Part shown: in pieces, positions 24,609-33,209 of the stretch | Position numbering within the stretch: position 1 is the first letter of the stretch | Layout of the letters: every line of letters begins with the position of its first letter | Assembly (NCBI GenBank): GCA_021788095.1 | Contig: JAJYLB010000036.1 | Coordinates: 1-37,764 of the forward strand | Direction of reading: 5' to 3' | Length of the DNA stretch: 37,764 nucleotides | DNA from: Acidobacteriota bacterium | Lineage (GTDB): Bacteria > Acidobacteriota > Terriglobia > Acidiferrales > UBA7541 | The notes under the pieces: generated by a model | What the model was told of the DNA's origin: nothing | The model's database searches: none | Seen by the model: only the letters and a program-made list of their open reading frames with translations | Made by a program: the position numbers and the translations under genes

Positions 24609-25517
24609 TCAGTTCACCCACAACACGATCTCTTCCTCGAGTTCGATGTGAAACGCCGACCAGACCCGCTCCCGCACTTCCTCGATCAGTTGCTGCATCT
24701 CGGCGCAGGTCGCCCGGCCGCGATTCACGAAGAAATTCGCATGGATATCGCTCACCATCGCCCCACCCACGCGGAAGCCCTTCAGCCCCATCGCGTCGAT
24801 CAGCCTGCCCGCCGACGCTCCCGCCGGATTCTTGAAGACGCAGCCCGCGCTCTTCTCGCTGAGCGGCTGGCTGGCGCGCCGATTGAAATTGCAGACGTAG
24901 ATGCGATCGAGGATTTCGCGGCAGGGGCGCTCGACCAGCTCCAGCCGCGCGCCCAGCAGGATGTCGCACGTGCTGACGCAGGCGCGGCGGTATTGGAAGC
25001 GGAACTGGTCGGTGGGAAGGGTATCGATTCGGCCGTGCACGGCGCGGTAGACCACCACTTCCCTCACCAGCTTGCCGATTTCGGTGTCGTAGGCGCCGGC
25101 ATTCATCCGCAAGGCTCCTCCTACCGTTCCCGGCAAGCCGGCCAAGCCCTCCAGCCCGCCCAGGTTCGCCTTGGCGCAAGTGGTGATGGCCCGGCCCAGG
25201 TCTTCCGCCGCGTCCACCCAGACGCAGTTGCCTTCGATGCGGACGGTTGGCTCGACTCGACCGAGGCGCAGCGCCACCCAAGGCAGCTCGCCGTCGCCCA
25301 CCAGCAGATTCGTTCCGCCGCCCAGCAAGCGGTGGCGAATGCCGTGAGCTCGCAGCAGGTGAAACACCGCTCCCAGATGCCGGCGCTCGCACACGGTGAG
25401 CATATCGGTGGTGCCGCCGATGCCCAGCGAGGTCCACGAGGCCATGCGCACCGCGGGCTTGCGCTCGACCTGAAGCTCGGCCAAGGCGCCGAGCAGTTTC
25501 GGATCAGTGAGAAGCAT
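24609..25517 (-). CDS. murB: UDP-N-acetylenolpyruvoylglucosamine reductase
   Basis: FAD-dependent cytosolic enzyme of 302 residues that reduces UDP-GlcNAc-enolpyruvate to UDP-MurNAc. It shows the FAD-binding start (SWTSLGIGGTTDMLTV), RLLGGGTNLLVGDGELP, GLEGLAGLPGTVGGALRMNAGAYD, the catalytic Ser in the SAGCVFKNP segment, and the C-terminal substrate Glu region (ELEEEIVLWVN). The layout is the short, type II form. The ATG lies 14 bases inside the end of murC. No ddl gene separates it from ftsQ. Confidence 0.97.
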   Translation of the reverse strand: MLLTDPKLLGALAELQVERKPAVRMASWTSLGIGGTTDMLTVCERRHLGAVFHLLRAHGIRHRLLGGGTNLLVGDGELPWVALRLGRVEPTVRIEGNCVWVDAAEDLGRAITTCAKANLGGLEGLAGLPGTVGGALRMNAGAYDTEIGKLVREVVVYRAVHGRIDTLPTDQFRFQYRRACVSTCDILLGARLELVERPCREILDRIYVCNFNRRASQPLSEKSAGCVFKNPAGASAGRLIDAMGLKGFRVGGAMVSDIHANFFVNRGRATCAEMQQLIEEVRERVWSAFHIELEEEIVLWVN

Positions 25518-26910
25518 GAGAGGCGTCCTTTCCCTGCAATTTTTCGGCTACGCGATCGAGGATCTGGCCCACGCTTCCAGCCCCAATCGCTAGAATGGCG
25601 TCGCCCGGCTCGGCTTCGGCGGCCAGGATTTCGGCCGCTTCGGCGGCCGTGGCGCAGAAATCGACATGGCGGTGACCGGCGGCCGCTACCGCCTCGGCTA
25701 GCAACTTGCTATTCACGCCTTCGGCGGGGGGTTCGCCCGCCGGATAGATTTCCAGCAGAATCACGCGATCGGCTTGGTCGAAGGCGACGGTGAAATCGCT
25801 CCAAAGCAGCTTCGTTCGGGAAAAGCGATGCGGCTGGAAGCAAACCAGCAGCCGGCGGTAGCCGCAAAGGCGGGCGGCTTCGAGCGTGGCGCGGACCTCG
25901 GCCGGGTGGTGGCCGTAATCGTCGATGAGCGCCACGCCGCCCGGCGTGCCCTTGACTTCGAACCGGCGCGCCACACCCTGGAACTGCCCCAGCCCTTCGC
26001 GTATCAGCTCGATGGGAAGATTGAGGTAAAGCCCCACAGCGGCGGCGGCAGCCGCGTTGCGCACGTTATGCAAGCCGGGAGGGGCGGGCAGGCGGAAGCG
26101 GCCGAGCGGCTCGCCCCGATAGGTCAGGTCGAACTCGCTGCCTTGCCCGCCAAGCTCGATCCCGGAAATCACCAGATCGGCTTGGGGCGAGCTTCCATAG
26201 GTGATCACTGGCCGCTTCACCAAGGGCAGAATCGCCCGAACGTTCTCATCGTCGAGGGCGAGGATGCCGGCTCCGTAGAAAGGAACGCGATTCACAAATT
26301 CCACGAAGGTCTGCTGCACGGCTTCGAGCGAGCCGTAGTAATCGAGGTGCTCGCGGTCGATGGTGGTGACCACCGTGACTACGGGAGAGAGACGGAGCAG
26401 CGAGCCATCGCTTTCGTCGGCTTCCACCACCATGTACTGCCCCTGTCCCACGCGCGCGTTGGCGCCCGCCTGCTTCACCCGACCCCCAACCACGAAGGTC
26501 GGATCGAGGCCGGCGGCGGCCAGCACGGCGGCGACCATCGATGTCGTCGTCGTCTTTCCGTGGGCCCCGGCCACCGCTATCCCGTATTTCAGCCGCATCA
26601 GCTCGGCGAGCATCTCGGCTCGCGGGATCACCGGGATTTTCAGCCGGTGTGCTTCCCCCACTTCCGCGTTGCTCGCCGAGACGGCGGAAGAGACCACCAC
26701 CACGTTCGCTCCCTGCACGTTTTCCGTTTGGTGGCCGATGAAAACGGTTGCACCGAGCGTTTCGAGTCGCTCGGTAACGGGCGTCGGTCTGAGGTCCGAG
26801 CCGGTCACCGTGAATCCCAGGGTGAGGAGCACCTCGGCGATGCCGCTCATGCCGGTTCCCCCAATGCCGACCAGATGGACGCGCTGGAAGTTGCGGAAGA
26901 TGGCGTTCAT
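25504..26910 (-). CDS. murC: UDP-N-acetylmuramate--L-alanine ligase
   Basis: First Mur ligase, 468 residues, adding L-Ala to UDP-MurNAc with ATP in the cytosol. The N-terminal UDP-binding domain has HLVGIGGTGMSGIAEVL, the ATP loop is GAHGKTTTTSMVA, and the central domain shows VVEADESDGSLL and TTIDREHLDYYG; the third domain includes ALIDDYGHHPAEVRATLEA. The ATG at 26910 overlaps the murG stop as ATGA. The same frame remains open far upstream but there it runs through murG in another phase, so that part is not coding. Confidence 0.97.
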   Translation of the reverse strand: MNAIFRNFQRVHLVGIGGTGMSGIAEVLLTLGFTVTGSDLRPTPVTERLETLGATVFIGHQTENVQGANVVVVSSAVSASNAEVGEAHRLKIPVIPRAEMLAELMRLKYGIAVAGAHGKTTTTSMVAAVLAAAGLDPTFVVGGRVKQAGANARVGQGQYMVVEADESDGSLLRLSPVVTVVTTIDREHLDYYGSLEAVQQTFVEFVNRVPFYGAGILALDDENVRAILPLVKRPVITYGSSPQADLVISGIELGGQGSEFDLTYRGEPLGRFRLPAPPGLHNVRNAAAAAAVGLYLNLPIELIREGLGQFQGVARRFEVKGTPGGVALIDDYGHHPAEVRATLEAARLCGYRRLLVCFQPHRFSRTKLLWSDFTVAFDQADRVILLEIYPAGEPPAEGVNSKLLAEAVAAAGHRHVDFCATAAEAAEILAAEAEPGDAILAIGAGSVGQILDRVAEKLQGKDASHASH

Positions 26911-27977
26911 GCGCGGGCAGCCTCCTCGAGCAGGTCCACAATCTCCCCGGTGGCGCGCGGCCGGCCCAGGGCTTTGGCTCGCCGCGCCATGTCGCCCAAG
27001 CGCGCGGGTTCGGCGAGGAACTCGAGAATTTCGCGTGCGAGCGTCTCCGGGCTCAAATTCGTTTCGAGCAGGACGCCTCCGGCGCCCGCGCGCTCCATCG
27101 CCTGGGCGTTCCGCAACTGGTGGGAATCGGTGGCGGCGCCGAAGGGAACGAAGAGGGCCGCGCGCCCGGCGGCAGCCACTTCCGCCACGGTGATCGCTCC
27201 CGAGCGGCAGACGATGAGGTCGGCGGCGGCGAAGCGGCGTGGCATGTCGTCGAGGAACGGCCGGACCTCCGCTGGGATTCCGCGCCACTCGTATTCCCGG
27301 CGGACCGCATCGCATTCTTGCGCGCCGGTTTGATGGACCACGGCTAGTTCGCCTCGCTTCGGCGCGAGGAAATCGAGCGCGCCGGCCATGGCCTGGTTGA
27401 TGGCGTGGGAACCCTGGCTGCCACCGGTGACCAGCAAGTGCAGCGGCGGGCGAAAATCGCTCGCGGGCGTTTGGAAGAACTCCGCCCGCACCGGGCAGCC
27501 GGTGACCCGCGCCTTCCCCTGCCAGACCTGGGCGGTTTCCTCGTGAGCGACGGCGATGCGCCGCACCCGGCGCCCGAGTACGCGATTCGTGAAGCCCGGC
27601 TGCACGTTGGGCTCGAAGAGCACCGAAGGGACTCCGGAGAGAATCGCTGCCAGCATCATGGGTCCGGAAGCGTAGCCGCCGACGCCCAGCGCGGCAGAGA
27701 AGCGATGACGCCGCAGAATGCGGAATGCGTCGGCGAGGCCGAGCGGAAGCAGCGCGAGATTCGCGGCCAGCCGGGCGCCACCGATGCCCTTCAGCCCGCG
27801 CACCCGCAACGTTTCCAGCGGCACGCCCGCCGCCGGCGCCAGCTTCGCTTCCAGCCCTCTTGCCGTCCCCACCATCACCACTTCCCTTCCTTCTCCTCTT
27901 GCCTGCCACTCCGCCGCGACGGCGAGCGCGGGGAAAACGTGCCCGCCGGTACCGCCGCCCGCCACCAGCAACTTCAC
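26907..27977 (-). CDS. murG: MurG glycosyltransferase (lipid II synthesis)
   Basis: GT28 enzyme of about 356 residues on the inner face of the membrane, moving GlcNAc from UDP-GlcNAc onto lipid I. It shows the N-terminal glycine loop LVAGGGTGGHVFPALAVA, the VGGYASGPMMLAA loop, and the donor-binding segments LLVTGGSQGSHAINQ and CRSGAITVAEVAAAGRAALFVP. The GTG start (27977) overlaps the ftsW stop as GTGA, and the gene's stop overlaps murC as ATGA. Length is normal. Confidence 0.97.
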   Translation of the reverse strand: MKLLVAGGGTGGHVFPALAVAAEWQARGEGREVVMVGTARGLEAKLAPAAGVPLETLRVRGLKGIGGARLAANLALLPLGLADAFRILRRHRFSAALGVGGYASGPMMLAAILSGVPSVLFEPNVQPGFTNRVLGRRVRRIAVAHEETAQVWQGKARVTGCPVRAEFFQTPASDFRPPLHLLVTGGSQGSHAINQAMAGALDFLAPKRGELAVVHQTGAQECDAVRREYEWRGIPAEVRPFLDDMPRRFAAADLIVCRSGAITVAEVAAAGRAALFVPFGAATDSHQLRNAQAMERAGAGGVLLETNLSPETLAREILEFLAEPARLGDMARRAKALGRPRATGEIVDLLEEAARA

Positions 27978-29083
27978 CGCGGGCTCGCCTGCTGGCTGAT
28001 GTTCAAGAGCACGCCGGTCCCCAGCAGCATGACCAGCAAGCTCGATCCGCCGTAGCTCACGAAAGGCAGCGGAATGCCCTTCGTCGGCACCATTCCCAGC
28101 ACTACGCTCAGGTTGATGAGCGCCTGGCCCGCCACCATGGCGGTAATGCCCAAGGCCGCCAATCGTCCGAACCCATCGGGGCCGTTCCAGACCACACGCA
28201 CGGCGCGCCACGCGTAAATGCCCAGCAGCAAAAGAACCACCAGCCCGCCCACCAGCCCTAGCTCCTCCGCGATCACCGAGAAGATGAAATCGGTATGTGC
28301 CTCGGGCAGAAAGAAAAGCTTCTGCCGGCCTTCCATCAGGCCGACGCCGACCAGGCCCCCCGATCCGACTCCGATCAGCGACTGCAGAAGCTGGAAACTG
28401 TGCCCCCGCGGGTCGCTCGAAGGGTGCAGAAACGCCACGAGCCGCTCGTAGCGGTACGGCGCCATCCGAATCGCCAGATAGAGCGCCGGAATCCCTCCCG
28501 CAATCGCCGCCACCACGTAGCGCCAGGAAAGCCCCGCGGCGAAAAACATCACCAGCGCGATCAGAACCAGTTCCGCCGCCGTGCCCATGTCCGGTTCGAG
28601 GAGGATCAGCCCGGCGATCAGGAAAACTGGCGCGAAGCCGGGGAGAAGCGTCCGCAAGGGATCGTTGATGCCGGGACCTTGCTGGCTGGAGCGCAGTTCG
28701 AGGAACCAAGCCAGGTACAGAATCACCGCCAGCTTGGCAAACTCCGCCGGCTGGAAGCCCGCGGGCCCCAAGCGAATCCAGCGATGGGTGGAGTGGGATT
28801 TGTCGAGCGCGAAAACCGCCAGCAGGAGAACGAACGAGCCCGCCACGCCCGCGTAGGCCACGACGGGCCGGCGCAGAATCCGGTAATCCACGCGCGCCAG
28901 GGCGAAGAGCAAGACGAATCCGAGTCCCAGCCACACCAACTGGCGAAGCAGGAACGTGTAAGGACTGCCGTAGAGCGCCTGCGCCGTCACCGCGGAGGCG
29001 CTGAAGATCATCACGGTCCCCGCCAGACACAGGGCCACCGTGGTACCGAACAGCCAGCGATCCGGCTCGACGCTTCTCGGCAT
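27974..29083 (-). CDS. ftsW: FtsW, SEDS peptidoglycan polymerase of division
   Basis: Polytopic SEDS protein of about 369 residues with about ten transmembrane helices; together with FtsI it polymerises lipid II at the septum. Family motifs seen are KSHSTHRWIRLGPAGFQPAEFAKLA, a catalytic-Asp-type segment ILLEPDMGTA, PYRYERLVAFLHPSSDPRGHSFQLLQS, and the C-terminal GMVPTKGIPLPFVSYGGSSLL. The ATG at 29083 has a G-rich ribosome binding region just upstream and lies seven bases after murD. An upstream in-frame ATG (29170) is inside murD. Confidence 0.96.
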   Translation of the reverse strand: MPRSVEPDRWLFGTTVALCLAGTVMIFSASAVTAQALYGSPYTFLLRQLVWLGLGFVLLFALARVDYRILRRPVVAYAGVAGSFVLLLAVFALDKSHSTHRWIRLGPAGFQPAEFAKLAVILYLAWFLELRSSQQGPGINDPLRTLLPGFAPVFLIAGLILLEPDMGTAAELVLIALVMFFAAGLSWRYVVAAIAGGIPALYLAIRMAPYRYERLVAFLHPSSDPRGHSFQLLQSLIGVGSGGLVGVGLMEGRQKLFFLPEAHTDFIFSVIAEELGLVGGLVVLLLLGIYAWRAVRVVWNGPDGFGRLAALGITAMVAGQALINLSVVLGMVPTKGIPLPFVSYGGSSLLVMLLGTGVLLNISQQASPR

Positions 29084-29090
29084 TCTCGCC

Positions 29091-30473
29091 CTACCCCCTT
29101 GCCACCACACGGCCAGCGAGCTGATGCACCAGCTCCTTGAACGCGCGGCCGCGATGCTCGAAATTCTCAAATTGATCGAAACTGGCGCAGGCCGGCGCCA
29201 ACAGCACCGTGTCGCCCGGTTGGGCGCGCTCGAAGGCTATCTCCACCGCGCGATCGAGCGTGCCGGCGCGTTCGGCGGGAATCCGGTCGCCGAGCTGCGT
29301 CCCAATCTTCGCGGCCGCGGCCCCGACGAGCAGCGCCAGCCGCGTCCGCCCCTCCAGCGCCGAAGCCAGTGGCGCGAAATCGCCGCCCTTATCCTTGCCC
29401 CCGAGGATCACCACCAGGCTGCCGGGAAATGCCCCGATGGCTTTCAGCGCGGCATCCACGTTCGTCGCTTTCGAATCGTTGAAGTAGGCCACGCCGCCGA
29501 TTTCGGCGACGAACTCGAGCCGATGCTCGACGCCGGGAAAGCTCCGCACGGCCAGGCGGATGGTCTCCGGAGCCACGCCCACCAGCGCGGCCAAGCAGCC
29601 GGCTGCCAGAACGTTCTCGACGTTGTGCTCGCCCCGCATGGGGATGTCGGCGAGGGGCAGCAAGCCCACGCTTCGGCCGGCCGACCGGAAGACGATTCGG
29701 CTCCCTTCCAGGCAAGCGCCTTCCTCGACCGGGCCCAGACGACGAAACCAAAATCGTCGGGGTCGCGCCGGCGCCAAGGCGGCCGCGGCGGGATCGTCTC
29801 CGTTCACGATGGCGGCGTCTTCCTCGCGTTGGTTCTCGAAGATCCGCGCTTTCGCGCGCGCGTAGGCCTCGAGCGAGGGGTGCCGATCCAGGTGGTCGGG
29901 CGTGACGTTGAGGATCGCGGCAAAGGCCGGCCGAAAACCCTCGGCGATCAACTCGAGTTGGAAGCTGGAAACCTCGGCCACCGTCAGCGTATCGTCCGCC
30001 GATTCATCGACTAGGGAGACGAGCGGCGTGCCCACGTTTCCTCCCACCAGAACCCGCCGTCCCCCTTCGCGCAGGATGTGACCGGCGAGGAGGGTCGTGG
30101 TGGTTTTCCCATTCGAACCCGTGATCGCCAGGAGCCGCCCGCGCAGGAAGCGCGATGCCAGCTCGATTTCGCTCCAGACGGGGATTCCACGCGCGCGCGC
30201 TTTGGCGAGCGGCTCGATAGCCGGCGGCACGCCCGGGCTGGGAACGATCAGGTCCTGGGCGAAGAACGTTTCCCGGCCGTGCCCGCCGCATTCCAGCTCG
30301 ACACCGGCTTCCCGCAACAAGCGAGCGGCGGACGCCACGGCGGATTCGGGCCGCGATTCGGTCGCGGTGACGCGGGCGCCGCGGGCGCGGCAGAAGAGCG
30401 CCGTCGCCAGTCCCGTGCGTTCGAGCCCAACCACCAGCACGCGTTTGCCCAGAAGCTCCACTTCCTCCCTCAC
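29091..30473 (-). CDS. murD: UDP-N-acetylmuramoylalanine--D-glutamate ligase
   Basis: Cytosolic Mur ligase, about 460 residues, adding D-Glu to UDP-MurNAc-L-Ala. It shows RVLVVGLERTGLATALF (UDP site), the ATP loop ITGSNGKTTTTLLA, AILNVTPDHLDRH and YFNDSKATNVDAALKAI. The GTG at 30473 overlaps the mraY stop as GTGA, matching the coupling used elsewhere in the operon. A second in-frame GTG at 30461, preceded closely by GGAGG, would match the family's usual N-terminus equally well. Confidence 0.95.
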   Translation of the reverse strand: MREEVELLGKRVLVVGLERTGLATALFCRARGARVTATESRPESAVASAARLLREAGVELECGGHGRETFFAQDLIVPSPGVPPAIEPLAKARARGIPVWSEIELASRFLRGRLLAITGSNGKTTTTLLAGHILREGGRRVLVGGNVGTPLVSLVDESADDTLTVAEVSSFQLELIAEGFRPAFAAILNVTPDHLDRHPSLEAYARAKARIFENQREEDAAIVNGDDPAAAALAPARPRRFWFRRLGPVEEGACLEGSRIVFRSAGRSVGLLPLADIPMRGEHNVENVLAAGCLAALVGVAPETIRLAVRSFPGVEHRLEFVAEIGGVAYFNDSKATNVDAALKAIGAFPGSLVVILGGKDKGGDFAPLASALEGRTRLALLVGAAAAKIGTQLGDRIPAERAGTLDRAVEIAFERAQPGDTVLLAPACASFDQFENFEHRGRAFKELVHQLAGRVVARG

Positions 30474-31603
30474 CTCAACTTCAGCGTCGTCAAGCTGAAG
30501 AGCGCGAACACCAGCGCCGCAATCCAAAACCGCACGATGATCTTCGATTCGCTCCAGCCCATCAGCTCGAAATGGTGATGCAGGGGCGCCATGCGGAAGA
30601 GCCGCCGGCCCGTCATCTTGAAGCTCGCCACTTGCAGAATCACCGAGGCCGCCTCGATCACAAAAATCCCGCCGATCGAAAGCAGCAAAACCTCCTGCAT
30701 GATCAGCACCGAGACCACCCCGATGGCCCCGCCGAGCGCGAGCGAGCCGACGTCGCCCATGAAGATCTCCGCCGGATGGGCGTTGAACCAGAGGAAACCG
30801 AGCGCCGCGCCCGTCAGCGAGCCGCAGAAGATGGTGAGTTCGGCGGCCGGGGCCAGCTTGTGGAGGTCGAGATACTGGGCGAACTTGGCTTGGCTGGTGA
30901 TGTAGGTGAGCGCGGTCAGGGCCCCGGCGGCGATCACCACGCAGCCGATCGCCAGCCCGTCCAGCCCGTCGGTGAGATTGACCGCGTTCGACGAACCCAC
31001 CACCACCAGCGCCACGAAGATCGCGAAGGGCGCGTAGGCCAGCAGGCGCCAGTGGGGCGAGGCAACGAGCCCCTGGATCACCAGATTCGGATGCACCCGC
31101 TTGAAGAACGGAACGATCAACTCGGTCGAATATTCCCAGTTCCCTCGCAGGAAGAGCACCACGATCGCCACGCCCACCGCCGTCACCGTCTGCAAGGCGA
31201 GCTTCGTGCGGCCGCGCAACCCTAGATTGCGCCGCTGCACCACCTTCCGGTAATCGTCGCTGAACCCGATCGCGGCGAAGCACAGCGTCGCCACGATGGC
31301 GGCGACCACGTACGGATTGCGGAGATCAGCCCATAGCAGCGTCGGCACGACAATCGCCATGACGATCAGCAGTCCGCCCATCGTCGGAGTCCCCGCCTTG
31401 ACCTGGTGGCTCTGGGGTCCCTCCTCGCGGATGTACTGGCCGATCTGCATCGCGCGCAGCCGGCGAATCATCCACGGGCCGAGCAAGAAGGAGAGGAACA
31501 GGGCGGTGAGGCTGGCGAGCGCGGTGCGGACGGTGATGTAACGGAAGACGTTCAGCGGGCTCCAATAGCGGTGCAGGAAGTAGTAGAAAAGGTAGAAGAG
31601 CAT
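30470..31603 (-). CDS. mraY: Phospho-N-acetylmuramoyl-pentapeptide transferase
   Basis: Polytopic membrane enzyme of 377 residues that links phospho-MurNAc-pentapeptide to undecaprenyl phosphate, giving lipid I. About ten helices are visible. Signature segments are HQVKAGTPTMGGLLIVM, the Asp-rich FSDDYRKVVQRRNLGL, NAVNLTDGLDGLAIGC, and GDVGSLALGGAIG with the C-terminal PLHHHFELMGW. The ATG directly abuts the murF stop (TAA at 31604-31606), and its own stop overlaps murD. Confidence 0.98.
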   Translation of the reverse strand: MLFYLFYYFLHRYWSPLNVFRYITVRTALASLTALFLSFLLGPWMIRRLRAMQIGQYIREEGPQSHQVKAGTPTMGGLLIVMAIVVPTLLWADLRNPYVVAAIVATLCFAAIGFSDDYRKVVQRRNLGLRGRTKLALQTVTAVGVAIVVLFLRGNWEYSTELIVPFFKRVHPNLVIQGLVASPHWRLLAYAPFAIFVALVVVGSSNAVNLTDGLDGLAIGCVVIAAGALTALTYITSQAKFAQYLDLHKLAPAAELTIFCGSLTGAALGFLWFNAHPAEIFMGDVGSLALGGAIGVVSVLIMQEVLLLSIGGIFVIEAASVILQVASFKMTGRRLFRMAPLHHHFELMGWSESKIIVRFWIAALVFALFSLTTLKLR

Positions 31604-33052
31604 TTAGCGCCTCTTCCGCCTGCCCGCCGGCTCGGGGTCGCCCCGCTCCCGCTCCGCCGCCAGCACGTCGAGGATTTGCTCCATGCGCACGCCCCGCGAT
31701 CCCTTGAGCACGACCAGGTCGCCCGGCCGGATTAGCTCGTCGAGGAAATGCGCCGCTTCTCCGGCATGCGCGAAAAAGCGGGCTTGGTCGCGCGGATGGC
31801 CCGCTTCGATCGCCCCGCGCACGATCTCCTCCGCCGCGCCCTGTACGCCCAGAATCCATTCCACGCGCCCGGCAATCCACCGGCCCGCCTCGCGGTGTAA
31901 CGAACGCGACGCCGGCCCCAGCTCGAGCATCTCGCCCGCAGCCAGGATTCGCCGATCGAAGCCGCGGACTCCGCCAAGCCAGTCGGCAAGCGCGGCGAGG
32001 GCGGCGGGATTGGAGTTGTAGGAGTCGTCGAGAACGGTGAAACCCTCGCGAAAAGGCACGACGAGGCCACGGTGAGCGGCGGGCGCGAGCCGGGGAAAAA
32101 CGGTCCGCGCTTCCGCGGCGCCGATGCCCCACACGCTCGCGGCCGCAAGAGCCGCCAGCGCGTTCATGACGTTGTGCTTGCCCACGAGCGGCAGCTCGAG
32201 CCGGGCGCGGCCATACTTCCAGAGGAGATCGAAGGCGACTCCTTCGAGCCCCCGTTCCTCGATCGCCTCGGCGCGATAGTCGGCGCCTTCGCCCAAGCCG
32301 AAGGTCACCACGCGCCCGCGTTGCACCTCGGCGAACCGCGCGACGCGGGCGTCGTCCGCGTTCAGCACCGCGACCGGATCGGGTCCCGCCAGATTCTCGA
32401 TCAGCTCGCGCTTGGCCAGCGCGATGGCGTCCACGGAAGCGAAGAACTCCAGGTGGACGGGAGCGACGTTGGTCACGACGCCCACTTCCGGCTCGGCGAT
32501 CCGCGCCAGTTCCGTGAGTTCCCCGCCGTGCGACATCCCCAGCTCGACCACCGCCGCGCCGTGCCGGTCCTCGAGCCGGCAGAGGGTTAGGGGAAGCCCA
32601 TAGGCGTTGTTGAGATTGCCTTCCGAGCGCAGCACCGCCATCCGCGCCGAAACCAGCGCCGCCAGAATCTCCTTCGTCGTGGTCTTTCCGGTAGAGCCGG
32701 TGACCGCTCCCAGCCGCCCCCCGCCCGCCGCGCCCCACGCGCGGCGCACCTCGCGCCCCAGCAGGCCCAGCGCCGCTTGCGTGTCTTCGACGCCAATGAG
32801 CGATCTCTGCAGGTCGGTTCCAAAGCGGCTTTTCCGTTCGTTCTCGACCACCGCGGCGGCGGCGCCCGCTCCGAGAGCCGCGCGTACGAACTCGTGCCCA
32901 TCGTGACGGGGTCCGCGAATGGCGAAGAACAGCTCGCCCCGGCCCACGGTGCGCGAGTCGATCGACGCTCCGGCAATACGCGCGCCCAGACCCATCCCGG
33001 CCGGCGTTTCCACGCCCAGGGCCTGCGCCACCCGCTCGAGTGTCCAGTCCAT
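31604..33052 (-). CDS. murF: UDP-MurNAc-tripeptide--D-alanyl-D-alanine ligase
   Basis: Cytosolic Mur ligase, about 482 residues, adding D-Ala-D-Ala to UDP-MurNAc-tripeptide. It shows the N-terminal substrate domain (SIDSRTVGRGELFFAIRG), the ATP loop VTGSTGKTTTKEILAAL, VVELGMSHGGELTELARIA, NVAPVHLEFF and VLDDSYNSNPAALAALADWL. The ATG at 33052 has GGAG a few bases upstream; an in-frame ATG at 33094 would add 14 residues. A 157-base gap to murE, unusually long for this operon, contains a nested palindrome. Confidence 0.96.
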   Translation of the reverse strand: MDWTLERVAQALGVETPAGMGLGARIAGASIDSRTVGRGELFFAIRGPRHDGHEFVRAALGAGAAAAVVENERKSRFGTDLQRSLIGVEDTQAALGLLGREVRRAWGAAGGGRLGAVTGSTGKTTTKEILAALVSARMAVLRSEGNLNNAYGLPLTLCRLEDRHGAAVVELGMSHGGELTELARIAEPEVGVVTNVAPVHLEFFASVDAIALAKRELIENLAGPDPVAVLNADDARVARFAEVQRGRVVTFGLGEGADYRAEAIEERGLEGVAFDLLWKYGRARLELPLVGKHNVMNALAALAAASVWGIGAAEARTVFPRLAPAAHRGLVVPFREGFTVLDDSYNSNPAALAALADWLGGVRGFDRRILAAGEMLELGPASRSLHREAGRWIAGRVEWILGVQGAAEEIVRGAIEAGHPRDQARFFAHAGEAAHFLDELIRPGDLVVLKGSRGVRMEQILDVLAAERERGDPEPAGRRKRR

Positions 33053-33142
33053 CGTGCTCCGCTCGTTTCCTGCTTCCTTTACGGCAGCCATCACTTCTCT
33101 ACCGCCAACGGCCAGCGGAACCTCATGAAAGCCGTCTGGGTG

Positions 33143-33181
33143 CCCCAGGCGCCGTCCCGAACCTTCGGGATGCGCCTGGGG
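33143..33181. repeat. Nested palindrome between murE and murF
   Basis: Outer arms CCCCAGGCGC (33143-33152) and GCGCCTGGGG (33172-33181) enclose the inner palindrome TCCCGAA (33155-33161), loop CC, TTCGGGA (33164-33170), giving an almost continuous 18-bp stem. The leader TGGGTGCCCCA is shared with 19994-20004. The inner part is copy E of the TCCCGAA family. Confidence 0.82.
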
Positions 33182-33209
33182 ACCGTGCTTTCGACCCTGC
33201 GCATCGCCC

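Noticed and set aside
25774..27333. 519-codon + strand frame opposite murC and murG
   Set aside because: Antisense to two clearly conserved genes, His/Gln/Arg-rich composition typical of a shadow frame, no start context.
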